Notes: generated from the sequence alone by a model not told the origin. Positions 8,914 to 18,600 are shown, counted from the stretch's first letter. The stretch: 64,000 nucleotides of DNA from Cryptobacteroides sp934698975 (GCA_934698975.1 CAKUVR010000006.1:1-64000), one strand, 5' to 3'. Made by a program: numbers and translations.

Positions 8914-9048
8914 TTATATACACACACTAATAATTTCACGGATATAGTAGACTTCACTGCGTTTAGCCTCCAACTCTTCCCTTTGGTCAGTCAAGATCAC
9001 CTCCAGGACTCGCTTGTCCAAGGCCACTTCTTTCTTTTTCTTTGCCAT
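8914..9048 (-). CDS. Possible 44-residue peptide or gene remnant
   Basis: A short frame beginning MAKKKKEVALDKRVLEVIL and ending at TAA. It has a TATCTTTG (TANNTTTG type) element on the minus strand at 9079-9072, about 24 bases upstream of the ATG. It is rich in Lys and Glu. It could be a small gene or the first residues of a lost ATPase of the kind found elsewhere in the window. The rest of 8902-9295 holds AT-rich sequence, a terminator and two REP-like elements. Confidence 0.35.
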   Translation of the reverse strand: MAKKKKEVALDKRVLEVILTDQREELEAKRSEVYYIREIISVCI

Positions 9049-9178
9049 AATCCGATCTTTGTCTTGTGACACAAAGATAGTTCTTTTCTGGCAAGATACG
9101 ATATTTTACATAAATTCACCCGCTTAGAATACGATATTTTGCAGACTATGGCTATTTATAATACGATATTGCACATGG

Positions 9179-9215
9179 CAAAAAAGGATGACCAAAATCA
9201 ACTTCTGGTCATCCT
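9179..9215 (-). terminator. Intrinsic terminator after the Gfo/Idh gene
   Basis: On the minus strand AGGATGACCA pairs with TGGTCATCCT around a 10-11 base loop and is followed by TTTTTTG. It lies 80 bases after the stop of the 9296-10651 gene, beyond two REP-like elements, and marks the end of the cytochrome/oxidoreductase transcript. Confidence 0.85.
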
Positions 9216-9236
9216 CTTAATCATATTCAATTTTCA

Positions 9237-9294
9237 GTCACTTCGACAGGCTCAGTGACCGGCAGTATAGTCACTTCGGTAAGCTCTGTGACCG
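9237..9294. repeat. Two REP-like palindromes in tandem
   Basis: Two copies (about 9237-9262 and 9270-9294) of the element with ends GTCACT/AGTGACCG or GTCAC/GTGACCG, in the same orientation, separated by seven bases, just after the stop codon of the Gfo/Idh gene. Confidence 0.85.
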
Positions 9295-9295
9295 A

Positions 9296-10651
9296 TTACT
9301 TTTCGGCACCAGGAACAGGGGCGGTGTACTTGCTCATGTCCATCTTGCCGAGCTCAAGCTTCTCCGGGAGGTAATCCAGGTCGGAGGCGCTGATCTCGTC
9401 CCAGGTGATGGTCTTGCCGGTGTAAGCTGCCTCACGGCCCATCACACCGCAGAGAGAGGAGATGCCGCACTCGCCGGCCTCAACGTGGGCCTCGCCCTTG
9501 CGGATGTGGTTCACCCAATCCACGTGCTCAAGCACATACGGGTTGGTCTGCTGGTACTGAGCCTTCTCGGCCTCACCGTCGAACTGCCAAAGGATGTTTC
9601 CCTGAAGGTCACGGATGGCGAAATCCGAAGAACTCCAGTAGCCCTTTGTGCCGCGGACATATTCACTGACATTGTTGGAGCAGCCGTCAATCTGGCGGGA
9701 CATGCTGTGCAGATGGACTCCGTTCTCGTATTCAAAGTCAATGCTGAAGTTGTCGTACTGGTCGCCGGTGATGCGACGCTGGCGGCTGCCGAAGCCTGTC
9801 GCCTTAATAGGATGTTTGCCGATCATCCAGTTGAACACATCAATGTTGTGCACGTGCTGCTCGACGATGTGGTCGCCGGAGAGCCATTTCCAGTTGACCC
9901 AGTCGCGGATCATCCATTCCATGTCGCTCCATCCCTGCTGACGCTCCTTGTACCAGAGCATGCCCTGGTTCCAATAGACGTTGCCACCTGTGATCTCGCC
10001 GATTATGCCTTCCTGGATCTTCTTGAACGACTCGACATAAGGCCTCTGGTGGTGGCGCTGGGTTCCGGTCACAACGCTAAGCCCCTTGGCTTCAGCCTGC
10101 TTAGCGGTCGCCATTATCTGGCGATAACCCTTCGCATCGACAGCGATAGGCTTCTCAAGGAACGAGTGGACACCCTTCTCGGTGGCGTACTGGAAGTGAG
10201 CCGGACGGAAGACAGGAGGGGTGGCCACGATGACCATATCAACACCAGAATCAATTACCTGCTTGTAGGCATCGAAACCTGTGAAACAGTGATCCTCAGG
10301 AACTTCCTGATTCCGATTATTTTTGAGGTTCTCACGAAGGCTGTTCAGACGGTCAGCGAAAACATCACCAAGAGCGGTCACTTTGATGCCATCGGCAGCG
10401 TTCAGCAAATCCTCAACAGCACCGCTTCCACGGCCACCGCAACCGATCACGCCCACCTTAAGTTCCTTTCCGTCAATAGCCTTGTCCGGAAGTTCAGGAA
10501 TATAGTACTCGCCCGGCTGCCTGAGGGGAGTCATCTTGCCGGATTTGTCACCACCTGCGCAAGCTGACAGCAGAACGCTGCCGCCTACCAGACCTACACC
10601 GATCTTGGCGCTCTTGCCAAGAAAGGATCTTCTGTCCATTTTGTTGCTCAT
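9296..10651 (-). CDS. Tat-exported Gfo/Idh/MocA-family oxidoreductase
   Basis: A 451-residue protein. The signal region has MDRRSFLGKSAKIG with a twin arginine and a lipobox-like LSAC (Cys 31), so it is an exported, probably lipid-anchored enzyme. The mature part starts with a Rossmann fold (LKVGVIGCGGRGSG, about residues 65-77) and has the family motif EKP (166-168) and a C-terminal alpha/beta domain. Relatives oxidise a sugar hydroxyl with tightly bound NAD(P), as in glucose-fructose oxidoreductase or GH109 enzymes. It is 39 bases downstream of the tetraheme cytochrome gene, which suggests transfer of electrons from sugar oxidation to the membrane. Exact substrate unknown. Confidence 0.9.
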   Translation of the reverse strand: MSNKMDRRSFLGKSAKIGVGLVGGSVLLSACAGGDKSGKMTPLRQPGEYYIPELPDKAIDGKELKVGVIGCGGRGSGAVEDLLNAADGIKVTALGDVFADRLNSLRENLKNNRNQEVPEDHCFTGFDAYKQVIDSGVDMVIVATPPVFRPAHFQYATEKGVHSFLEKPIAVDAKGYRQIMATAKQAEAKGLSVVTGTQRHHQRPYVESFKKIQEGIIGEITGGNVYWNQGMLWYKERQQGWSDMEWMIRDWVNWKWLSGDHIVEQHVHNIDVFNWMIGKHPIKATGFGSRQRRITGDQYDNFSIDFEYENGVHLHSMSRQIDGCSNNVSEYVRGTKGYWSSSDFAIRDLQGNILWQFDGEAEKAQYQQTNPYVLEHVDWVNHIRKGEAHVEAGECGISSLCGVMGREAAYTGKTITWDEISASDLDYLPEKLELGKMDMSKYTAPVPGAEK

Positions 10652-10690
10652 TTTATTAATAGTCTTTATGTTATTAAATATTCCTCCTAG

Positions 10691-12220
10691 CTATAAAATT
10701 CCTTCAGGCACATCGCACACCACCCTGAAACCGATTCCCTTGATGTCGGAATACCACCAGATGCTCTTCGGATTCTGAGGGTCGGTACGGAGCCAATCAT
10801 CATTTTTGGTGTGAGCCCTCGCAGCGCAGCGGACCAGCGAGGCATCATCTGAATATGCCCCACCGCGTACCACGAACTCATCACCGCTCTGCGGCCCCTT
10901 AGGATCCAAAGCGCCGTCGGTGATCTTTGAATATGCGTCCGCGGCGTACCGGTCAGAGCAATACTCCATCACATTGCCGAGCATATTCTTGAGCCCGAAC
11001 GGGTTGGCCTTCACCTCAGAAGGCTCCTGCGTCTTGCCGAAACTGTCTTCTGAATATACCACATAACTTGCGATCGAGGTGGTGTCCGCCCCGAAAAGCT
11101 TGTTCCAGAATGTTTCCTTTGAATATTTCTTCGGACTTCCCTCGAAGAAGTACGGGGTCTGGGTGCCGCCGCGGGCTGCATATTCCCACTCCGCCTCGGT
11201 CGGAAGACGGTAGTTGCGCCCCGTTTTCAGGGAAAGCCACTGGCAGAAGGTCTCCGCCGCATAGTGCGTCATCGTGATGGCCGGCCTCTCGCCCATTCCC
11301 CAACCCTGATCCGGGAATCCGAACGGAGGTGTAGGACCACTGACCGCATCGACATCCGGACGGTTGTTGTTGGCGTAGATCTTCTCCGGCGGGGTCCTGC
11401 CCTCGGACATCGTCTCGTTGTAGAAAGCCCAGAACTGATGCCATGTCACCTCGACCTCGCCCATGAAGAACGGGGAGATCCGTACCTTTTTCTGTGGCCC
11501 CTCATCCACCGAGCGGAACGGCTCGTTGTCAGGGCTGCCGATCATGAACTCACCTCCCGGAACAGCAATCATGCTGATCGCCGCAGTTGTGCCGGGAACT
11601 GTTTCCGTGAAGTTCGCGAAAGAAGTCACCACTGCCGCACTGTCGTATCTCGCACCACTTCCAGTGTCCATCACCTTGCCTTCCAACCTCTTGTGCTCGT
11701 AGCCAGGCATGTCATGACCTGTGTTCAAGTGACAACTTATGCACTGGAGTCCCAGTTTCTTGGAGTTCTCGTCATAGTAAAGATGGGCGGTTATACCGTC
11801 ATCGGAGATCCCGGCCGGATAAAGATTGACATGGCACTTCTCACAGGACTCGTTGTAAACTATCTTGGCCCCGTGCTCAAGGGTTCTCCTTGAACTCCAG
11901 TCGATCTCGTCCTTGTCCTTAGTCATTTTGGCCCACAAGTCCTTGGCTCCCATCCTGGCCTTGACCATGTAGTAACGGAGATACCCGTTCTCCTTTGGAG
12001 GAAGGTGGCAGGCGGCACAGTCGGTCACCACTCCGCTCTCGCTGTTGTGATGCTCGGATTTCTTCCAATCAGCGTCCGCTTGCTCGTGGTAGTGACAGCT
12101 CATGCAATACTCGTTGGTGGAAGTGCGGGTCATCGCACCGCCAAGAACCAACATGGCACAAACACCAATAGCCAGCCCTCCCAAGCCGGCGAATATGATC
12201 ACTTTTTTTCCGCCTCCCAT
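10691..12220 (-). CDS. NrfH/NapC-type tetraheme cytochrome c fused to an FGE/SUMF1 domain
   Basis: A 509-residue protein counted from ATG 12220; the frame extends to a TTG at 12265, but the ATG fits a signal anchor (MGGGKKVIIFAGLGG). After the membrane helix come four heme sites: CMSCH (about 39), CAACH (68), CEKCH (126) and CISCH (160), the layout of NrfH/NapC quinol dehydrogenases. From about residue 213 a formylglycine-generating-enzyme-like domain follows (PGGEFMIGSPDNEP, MGEVEVTWHQF, RLPTEAEWEYAARGG, LGNVMEYCSD, VRGGAYSDD). The heme part should take electrons from quinol or give them to it; the FGE-like part may bind a substrate or metal. Probably co-transcribed with the Gfo/Idh gene; hemes would be attached by the nearby CcsBA. 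Confidence 0.88.
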   Translation of the reverse strand: MGGGKKVIIFAGLGGLAIGVCAMLVLGGAMTRTSTNEYCMSCHYHEQADADWKKSEHHNSESGVVTDCAACHLPPKENGYLRYYMVKARMGAKDLWAKMTKDKDEIDWSSRRTLEHGAKIVYNESCEKCHVNLYPAGISDDGITAHLYYDENSKKLGLQCISCHLNTGHDMPGYEHKRLEGKVMDTGSGARYDSAAVVTSFANFTETVPGTTAAISMIAVPGGEFMIGSPDNEPFRSVDEGPQKKVRISPFFMGEVEVTWHQFWAFYNETMSEGRTPPEKIYANNNRPDVDAVSGPTPPFGFPDQGWGMGERPAITMTHYAAETFCQWLSLKTGRNYRLPTEAEWEYAARGGTQTPYFFEGSPKKYSKETFWNKLFGADTTSIASYVVYSEDSFGKTQEPSEVKANPFGLKNMLGNVMEYCSDRYAADAYSKITDGALDPKGPQSGDEFVVRGGAYSDDASLVRCAARAHTKNDDWLRTDPQNPKSIWWYSDIKGIGFRVVCDVPEGIL

Positions 12221-12342
12221 AGTCGTTCTGAATCTTGCTAAAACAAATCTCGTAAATTTACGCAAAACCTTTCAGACTGCAAATTTTTTAACGATTACTG
12301 ATTGTTACTGATTGTTTGGCAGAGTCGGCAGAGATCACAACA

Positions 12343-12380
12343 TAAAAACGATGAGGACGGCAAACTGTCAAACCGTCCTC
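12343..12380 (-). terminator. Intrinsic terminator after the small secreted protein gene
   Basis: Perfect 8-base stem GAGGACGG/CCGTCCTC with a 12-base loop; on the minus strand it is followed by ATCGTTTTTATG. It lies 50 bases after the stop of the 12430-12837 gene. Confidence 0.88.
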
Positions 12381-12429
12381 GCAAGGTGAGAATAAAAGGT
12401 AAATGGTTAGTATGGTTCTACTTAATTGC

Positions 12430-12837
12430 CTAGTCTTCGTCATCCACGCCGTATGTGGCGAACGATGATTTGAAGACACGGCCGCTTTCCGTGGTGATGT
12501 TCATGGTGTAGCATGAGTTCGACATGGTCGGCATCATCATCGTCCCGGCGGCGCTGCTGCCGGAATAGTCATAAGTTTCGCCCGTTGTCAGATTGTCCAA
12601 CGTGACGTACACGGTTCCGAGATCTTGCTTGAAGGACAGCTCGACCATGCTTGTCAATTTGTGGTAGTAACCATCCACAGGGCATAACGCCGGAGCCCGG
12701 TTTGTGGAGGAAGAAGGCTTTGTGCTCTCGAGGACTATCAGCACAATCAGATCTTCATAAGATTTGCTCTTGCTTTGAAGGTAAACTTGACTCAAGAGAG
12801 TCAGCGCGGTCAGCGCCAGTAAAACTTTTTTCATCAT
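12430..12837 (-). CDS. Small secreted beta-rich protein (DUF3244-like)
   Basis: A 135-residue protein with a signal peptide (MMKKVLLALTALTLLSQVYLQ). The mature part, with ELSFKQDLGTVYVTLDNLTTG and a C-terminal YTMNITTESGRVFKSSF, resembles small DUF3244-like exported proteins of gut Bacteroidetes, which have an Ig-like fold and no known function. It stands alone with its own terminator, next to a TPR/HTH regulator; such pairs occur in the phylum, so the regulator may control it. Assignment by sequence style only. Confidence 0.6.
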   Translation of the reverse strand: MMKKVLLALTALTLLSQVYLQSKSKSYEDLIVLIVLESTKPSSSTNRAPALCPVDGYYHKLTSMVELSFKQDLGTVYVTLDNLTTGETYDYSGSSAAGTMMMPTMSNSCYTMNITTESGRVFKSSFATYGVDDED

Positions 12838-13063
12838 TGGTTTATTACTTTGGTTTCCGCAAAGTTCGCAAGAAAGAATCTTTCTTCAATGGAAAATAGT
12901 ATTAACGACTGGCTACTTTATTTTGTTGATATACAGCGTGATAGCGCTCATGGCGAATCCGGAGTCTAAACGATGGTGGGCAATTTGCTGAATTTCAGGA
13001 TTTTAAGAACAGCGGTCTTGTTAATGAGCGGCGAATTTGTTGAATGCCAATCTTTTATGTTTG

Positions 13064-14734
13064 TCATCCTATGAAGTCAAGGTAAAAATTCTTGTTTTCA
13101 GAGGCCAATGAGGATATCTTCGCCCTTAGCCTCACACGTTTCGTGTACACGCTCTGCACGGTGTAATTCATGACACGCGCGATGGTTTTAGCGTCAAAAC
13201 CAAGAATATTCAGGGCTATGAAACGGAAATCATTGTCCGTCGCGTCCGGCAGATCGGCGCGCAGACCACTCATGATTCCGCCGAGGTTCTCGTCTATCAT
13301 CCGCTCCAGTCTCTTCTGGTTGCAGCCGTCTATCACGCTGACGATTTTCTTGACTTTCTCATAGATGCGTTCCTGTTCCTTGCCACTTCCGGCTGTCGCC
13401 CAATATTCGGCACACAGGTCATTCAGCTGGCTGTACTGTCGCTTGTAGGTCAAGACGTACTTCCTTCTCAGGTTCTGAAGAGCCTGTTCCTTGTCGGACA
13501 AAGCATTCTGCTCCTTTGAAAGCCTGACATTCACCTCCTCGTTTATCATGGACATCTCCGCCATCCGTCTGGCCCATTTTCGTTTGTTGTGCAAATAAAA
13601 CGTAAATGCGATGAACAAGCCGAGGATTCCAGCCAAAAACACAATCCATCTGGCAAGAACCAGCATCCTCCGGTCCTTCTCGGCCAGTTTCGCCTTGGTC
13701 TTGAAATAGTCGGACTGAGCCTGGGCCACAGACTGATTCAGCGCTGCGGTTATCGAGGCCTCTTGTAAAGCCACAGACCTCTCGAACATATCCAAGGCTT
13801 CCTTGAAGTCTCTTCTATTTTTGAACGCGCGGTATTTCCAGACCATCAGCGGCAGGGTTTCATTCCCCGATGCGTCCAATTGCGAGAATATGCTGTCAGC
13901 GGCAGAGGTGTCTCCGAGCAGGCCAAGCGCATAAGCATAAGCGGCGTAGTCTGTCACGGAAGGTTTGCCGCCATATTCGAAAATCGCTTTCTTGAAAAGC
14001 TCCATGCTTTGAAGAGGATCTGGATTCGGCTTGAGCAGGGAATATCTGGATGCGTTGAAAAGATGCTCGGCCAAGACGGTTGTGTCATAAGGACTATGGG
14101 AAAAGAACTCCGAATAGAGACTGTCTGACTTCTCCCAATTCTTGCAATCGGCATAGTACGAGGCCAGCCGGCCTGTGGTTATCCAAACTCTGAGCGAGTC
14201 GTGCGCCTCGGTGAAACAATTGACAGCTTCCTCTGAATATCTGACCTTTTCCTGAAAGTTGTCATTCCGCGCGTACACATCCGAAATGGCGGATGATATC
14301 AAGCCGCGAAATACGAAATCCTTTGAATCATAGGAATATTCTTTCGCCTGCATATAACATTTGATGGCTGAAAGAAAGTCCCCTCCGTTATAGTGCAGCC
14401 TTCCAAGATAATAATACACTCTCATCCGGTCAGCGTCGGAGCCGTGGTGGTTATAGAATCTTACTGCGGGGAGGATTATACCGGTGTCGGAGGTGTCGAT
14501 GCAGTTTCGGTCCAGCGCCATCGAGTAAAGCAAAGAGTACCTCGCATGACGTGATTCCGACCTCAAATCCAAGGTGTCAATCGACTTCAGCGCAGACAGT
14601 GAACTGTCGGGACGAGTCCAGATAACATTTTCCGCAACGTCCAACGCATGATCAACCTCCCTGCCGGAGCAAGAAGAAAAAGCAACCACGACTGAAGCTG
14701 ATATAGAGAAAATGAATATTCCTGATAGCTTCAT
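13064..14734 (-). CDS. Membrane-anchored TPR regulator with C-terminal HTH
   Basis: A 556-residue protein. A lipoprotein-type signal (VVVAFSSCSG) is followed by about 300 residues of TPR-like helices (for example MRVYYYLGRLHYNGGDFLSAI), a transmembrane helix (WIVFLAGILGLFIAFTFYL), a coiled coil rich in Glu/Lys and a C-terminal LuxR-like helix-turn-helix (LGFDAKTIARVMNYTVQSVYTKR). This architecture is common in Bacteroidetes for one-piece sensors whose periplasmic TPRs control a cytoplasmic DNA-binding tail. The target is unknown; the nearest candidates are the small secreted protein at 12430-12837 and its own gene. Confidence 0.8.
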   Translation of the reverse strand: MKLSGIFIFSISASVVVAFSSCSGREVDHALDVAENVIWTRPDSSLSALKSIDTLDLRSESRHARYSLLYSMALDRNCIDTSDTGIILPAVRFYNHHGSDADRMRVYYYLGRLHYNGGDFLSAIKCYMQAKEYSYDSKDFVFRGLISSAISDVYARNDNFQEKVRYSEEAVNCFTEAHDSLRVWITTGRLASYYADCKNWEKSDSLYSEFFSHSPYDTTVLAEHLFNASRYSLLKPNPDPLQSMELFKKAIFEYGGKPSVTDYAAYAYALGLLGDTSAADSIFSQLDASGNETLPLMVWKYRAFKNRRDFKEALDMFERSVALQEASITAALNQSVAQAQSDYFKTKAKLAEKDRRMLVLARWIVFLAGILGLFIAFTFYLHNKRKWARRMAEMSMINEEVNVRLSKEQNALSDKEQALQNLRRKYVLTYKRQYSQLNDLCAEYWATAGSGKEQERIYEKVKKIVSVIDGCNQKRLERMIDENLGGIMSGLRADLPDATDNDFRFIALNILGFDAKTIARVMNYTVQSVYTKRVRLRAKISSLASENKNFYLDFIG

Positions 14735-14819
14735 AGTGCGAAAATATGAAAATATTCAGGCGGTGAATTACAACGGATGGTTGCAGGTTGACAGTTTAGG
14801 TTTCATTAAATAAAGAAAT

Positions 14820-14848
14820 CCGGTCACCGAGTTTGCCGAAGTGACCGG
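14820..14848. repeat. REP-like palindrome
   Basis: One copy with arms CCGGTCAC and GTGACCGG, located 24 bases downstream of the outer-membrane barrel gene stop. Confidence 0.85.
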
Positions 14849-14872
14849 ATTGAGTTCTATAGACTTGATAAA

Positions 14873-15487
14873 TCAGAAGGCGAAACCTACACCGATGTAA
14901 AAGGTGTTCCTGTGGACTTTGAGGTCATTTGCCCAGCTTTCGTGCTTGGTGTTGTCCTTCACGCACTTGGTCAGACCAAAATCGTAGCCGGCTCGGAGCA
15001 TGACAGCGTCGACGATTGTGGCTGAGACTCCCAGACCCCACTGAACATCAAGGTTTTTAAGGCCTGGAAATGTCACGCCTTTGCTGAACATGTTTCCCAT
15101 TCCAAAAAAATTCAGACGAGGACCTGTGAAGGCGGAGACTCTGATGTTGGCGTCAAACGGAATTGTGTACTTCAGGTTGACTGGAATATGGAAGTAATTG
15201 GCGCGGTAAACCTTCGACTCGGTGGTGAAAGGCATTGTGCGATCCTTGCCGTAGTGCATGAAATAGAACCCTGGCTCAACCGTAAGGCCTTCAAGAGATG
15301 AAAAGGCATAGTCGTAGCTGACTCCAAAATAGAAGCCAGGCATGCTTCCGTCCATCACTTTGTCGGCATCTGGGCCTGAAAGGCTGAATGTGGTGAATCC
15401 GCCGGCGGCCGTCCATGTCTGAGCATGGGTGTTAGATCCGATAAGCAGCATCGAGGCTGCAAGCACGATTGTAAAAAACTTTTTCAT
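14873..15487 (-). CDS. Outer-membrane beta-barrel protein
   Basis: A 204-residue protein with a signal peptide ending THAQ. The mature part is a small (about eight-strand) barrel of the OmpW/PorT-like outer membrane protein type: alternating aromatic and polar strands, GFYFGVSYDYAF, PVNLKYTIPF, MLRAGYDFGLT, and a C-terminal aromatic strand YIGVGFAF for BAM recognition. Specific role unknown. A TATATTTG promoter-like element lies 35 bases upstream and REP elements flank the gene on both sides. Confidence 0.82.
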   Translation of the reverse strand: MKKFFTIVLAASMLLIGSNTHAQTWTAAGGFTTFSLSGPDADKVMDGSMPGFYFGVSYDYAFSSLEGLTVEPGFYFMHYGKDRTMPFTTESKVYRANYFHIPVNLKYTIPFDANIRVSAFTGPRLNFFGMGNMFSKGVTFPGLKNLDVQWGLGVSATIVDAVMLRAGYDFGLTKCVKDNTKHESWANDLKVHRNTFYIGVGFAF

Positions 15488-15521
15488 ATCCGTAATGCTT
15501 TTACTGTTTCAAATCCAAAGT

Positions 15522-15529
15522 CAAATATA
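15522..15529 (-). promoter_or_regulatory. Candidate promoter -7 element for the barrel gene
   Basis: Minus-strand TATATTTG (TANNTTTG type), about 35 bases before the ATG at 15487. No clear -33 box. Confidence 0.45.
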
Positions 15530-15570
15530 AGGTATTTTATTCATTTATGAAAAACCGGATCAGGTTCACA

Positions 15571-15650
15571 GTGTCATTTCGGCAGGCTCAGTAACCACAA
15601 ACTCAGCGACCGAATGAGTTACACGTCGGTCGCTGAGCCTGTCGAAGCGC
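15571..15650. repeat. Cluster of REP-like elements
   Basis: A degenerate copy at 15571-15596, a half copy (CTCAGCGACCG) at about 15602-15612, and a copy in the other orientation at 15627-15649 (CGGTCGCTGAG…CGAAGCG). They fill the gap between the tricorn-like protease stop and the barrel gene promoter. Confidence 0.75.
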
Positions 15651-15666
15651 TCTTTTCGGAAATCTC

Positions 15667-18600
15667 TTACTTGATCTCCGGGAGGCCAAGATCCTTGAAG
15701 GTGCGCGGAGCCGGGGTCTTCGGAAGCGGCTTGCGGTCCTTGATCTGCTGGAGAGCGGTCTCGATGGCCTTGTCAAGCTGCTGATCCTCACCGGCATATT
15801 CCTTAATAGGATCATTATCCAGCAGGATGTCAGGATCGACTCCGTGGTTCTCGACAATCCACTGTCCAGTCGCCGCATCGTAGTTCGTGAAGAACGGCAC
15901 GCGCACATCGGTTCCGTCCATGTAAGGCAGCGAGCCGCTGATGCCCACGATTCCTCCCCATGTCCTGGTCCCGATCACGGTTCCGAGGTTGTTGGCCTTG
16001 AAGCTCCACGGGAAGAGGTCTCCATCCGAGGCGGAATATTTGTTGATCAGCAGCACCTTAGGTCCAGTGTGCGTCCCCTCCGGGATGGTTCCGTTCTGGT
16101 TGGAGTTCCTGTACATCGTCATCCTGTAGACCTTGCGAAGCAGTCTCTCGATGACCATCGGGGAGATGTTTCCGCCACCGTTGGCGCGGTCGTCGATGAT
16201 GAGGGCCTCCTTGTCCAGCTGAGGATAGTACCAGCGGGCGAATTCGTTCAGACCCTCAGGTCCCATGTCAGGAATATAGATGTAGCCGACCTTGCCACCG
16301 GATTTTTCTTCGACCGTACGAATATTCCTCATCACCCACTCGTAGTGTTCGAGAGGATATTCATCGGCTATAGGTTTGACAACGACCTTGCGGCCTCCCT
16401 CGGCGGCTGATCTGTTCACCGTCAACTCAACGAGTTTGCCAGCCTTGCCGACAAGGAGTCTGTAGATGTTGTCAACGTCTTTAAGCGACTGACCGTCAAT
16501 GGCTGTGATGAAGTCACCCTCGGAGATATTCATTCCCGGCTCGGTCAATGGAGAACGGAGTTCGCTTCTATAGATGGCTCCGGAATAGATGTGGTCGATC
16601 TTGAAATAGCCGCTCTTGTCCTTGCTCATCCTGGCTCCGAGAAGTCCCATCTGGATGCGTTCCGGCTTAGGGTAGTCGCCCGGATTGACGTAGGCGTGGC
16701 CGCTGGCGACCTCGCCGATCATCCCGCCGATCACATAGTTGAGGTCAAGGCGGGTCTTGACGTAAGGCAGAAGGGCGGCGTACTTTTCCTTTACCGCCTT
16801 CCAGTCACGTCCGTGCATATTCTCAAGATAGTAGCCGTCGCGGAACGCTCTCCAGACCTCGTCGAAGATCTGAGGCCATTCATAGGCGTAGTCAACGGTC
16901 GTGTACATGTTGTCGAGGTCGATGGCCTCACCTCCGCTGACTTTCGCTGAAGGGAAGTTGACGGCTGTCCATTTGCCTTTGGCTGTAGAGAGCGCCTTCT
17001 TGTCGCCCGGACGGTAGATGACCATTCCATCGGAGCACTGCTCGGACTTGCCGGTCTCGAAATCAAACACTTGAGTGCCACGGCCATCCCTGTACCAGAG
17101 TTTTTTGCCGTCGCTGAAGTACGAGCGTGAGCCACTAATCGGAAGCTTGATGGTCCTGTCAAGAAGGCCGTCCACGTCGATCTTCACGTCCACGGAGCTC
17201 TTGCCGGAAGCCTTCGCGTCCTTCTGGTCTTTGGCAGCCTTGCCACCTTTAGCCGGCTTCTTGTCGGCCTCGGCAGGGGTGGCATCTTCCTCTGATTCAT
17301 GAATATTCAAGGATTCGCTGTCAGTCGGGAGCAGCGGAGAAGGCGTTCCGGAAGCGAGCATCGTCATGTAGACTCCGCTCCTGTCGGTGTAGGCGAAGTT
17401 CCACTCGATCCAGCTGTAGATCGGACGGAAGTCGCGGTCGGATGTGAATATCAAGTACTTGCCATCGGAAGAGAAGGTCGGAGAGCTGGAGTCATACCAT
17501 TTCTCTGTGACAGGATATTCCTTGCCGGAGGAAAGATTATAGACATAGACTACGCTCATCTTGTTCGGTGCAGGGCGGCTGTAGGTAAGCCACTTGCTGT
17601 CAGGGGAATATTCAACATCCCTGATTTCCTGCTCAGGGCATTGAAGCACAGTCCTGACTGTCTTGGCAAACGGATCGACCTCGACGATGCGGTTCTTGCG
17701 GTCTGTGTAGAGGATGTGCCTGCTGTCCGGACTCCACTGGAGGTCGCGGATGTAGGTATCGTTGTTCTTGGTGATCTGGACAGGCTCGCCGGCGGCGGCG
17801 ACATCGTAGAGATAAACCTCGGTCTCTCCTGTCCCGTCACCGATGAAGGCGATGTACTTGCCGTCCGGGCTCCAGTCGGCGCTGCGCTCATTGGAACCTG
17901 GAGTTTTGGTGATGTTGCGGGTAATGCCCTTTCCGACAGGCACGTCGAAGACTTCACCACGAGCCGTCACGGCCATTCTCTTTCCGTCAGGGGAAAGGCT
18001 GAACGACGAGCGGCCCTTCTTGCCGACATTCATTCTCTCCGCCCTTGCGTAGACAAGGTCTGAACCGAGGGTGATGTGGATCTGTTCGGTAGTCTTAGTT
18101 GCTGGATCAAGCTTGTAGAGATAGCCACCTTTCTCGAACACGACGAGTTTTCCGTTGGTGCTCGGGAACTTCACGTCATAGTCATCGAAAGATGTCACCT
18201 TGGTCGTGGCCTTGGTCTTCGTGTTATAGACGAACAGATTCATCGTCATGTCGCGGTCGGAAGCGAAGTAGATCTCGTCGCCGACCCACATAGGGAATAT
18301 GTCCTGAGCCGGGTTGTCGGTGATCTTCTCTACTTTCTTGCCGTCATATACCCAGACCTCATCGGCCATTCCGCCACGGTAATATTTCCACGTCCTGAAC
18401 TCCCTCATCACCCGGTTGTAGGCAAGTTTCTTTCCGTCAGGAGAATAGGAGCAGAAACCTCCTTCCGGAAGCGGAATCTCCTTCGGCATGCCCCCATTGA
18501 TTGAAACCGTCCAAAGCTTGCCGGAGAATCCGTCACCTGTGCGGTTTCTGAATATGATGTTCTTTCCGTCAGGTGTCCATCCCATTACGATGTTGTTAGG

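Noticed and set aside
12221..12265. TTG start for the tetraheme/FGE protein
   Set aside because: A normal ATG at 12220 directly precedes the signal anchor; the 15 extra residues are possible but unsupported.
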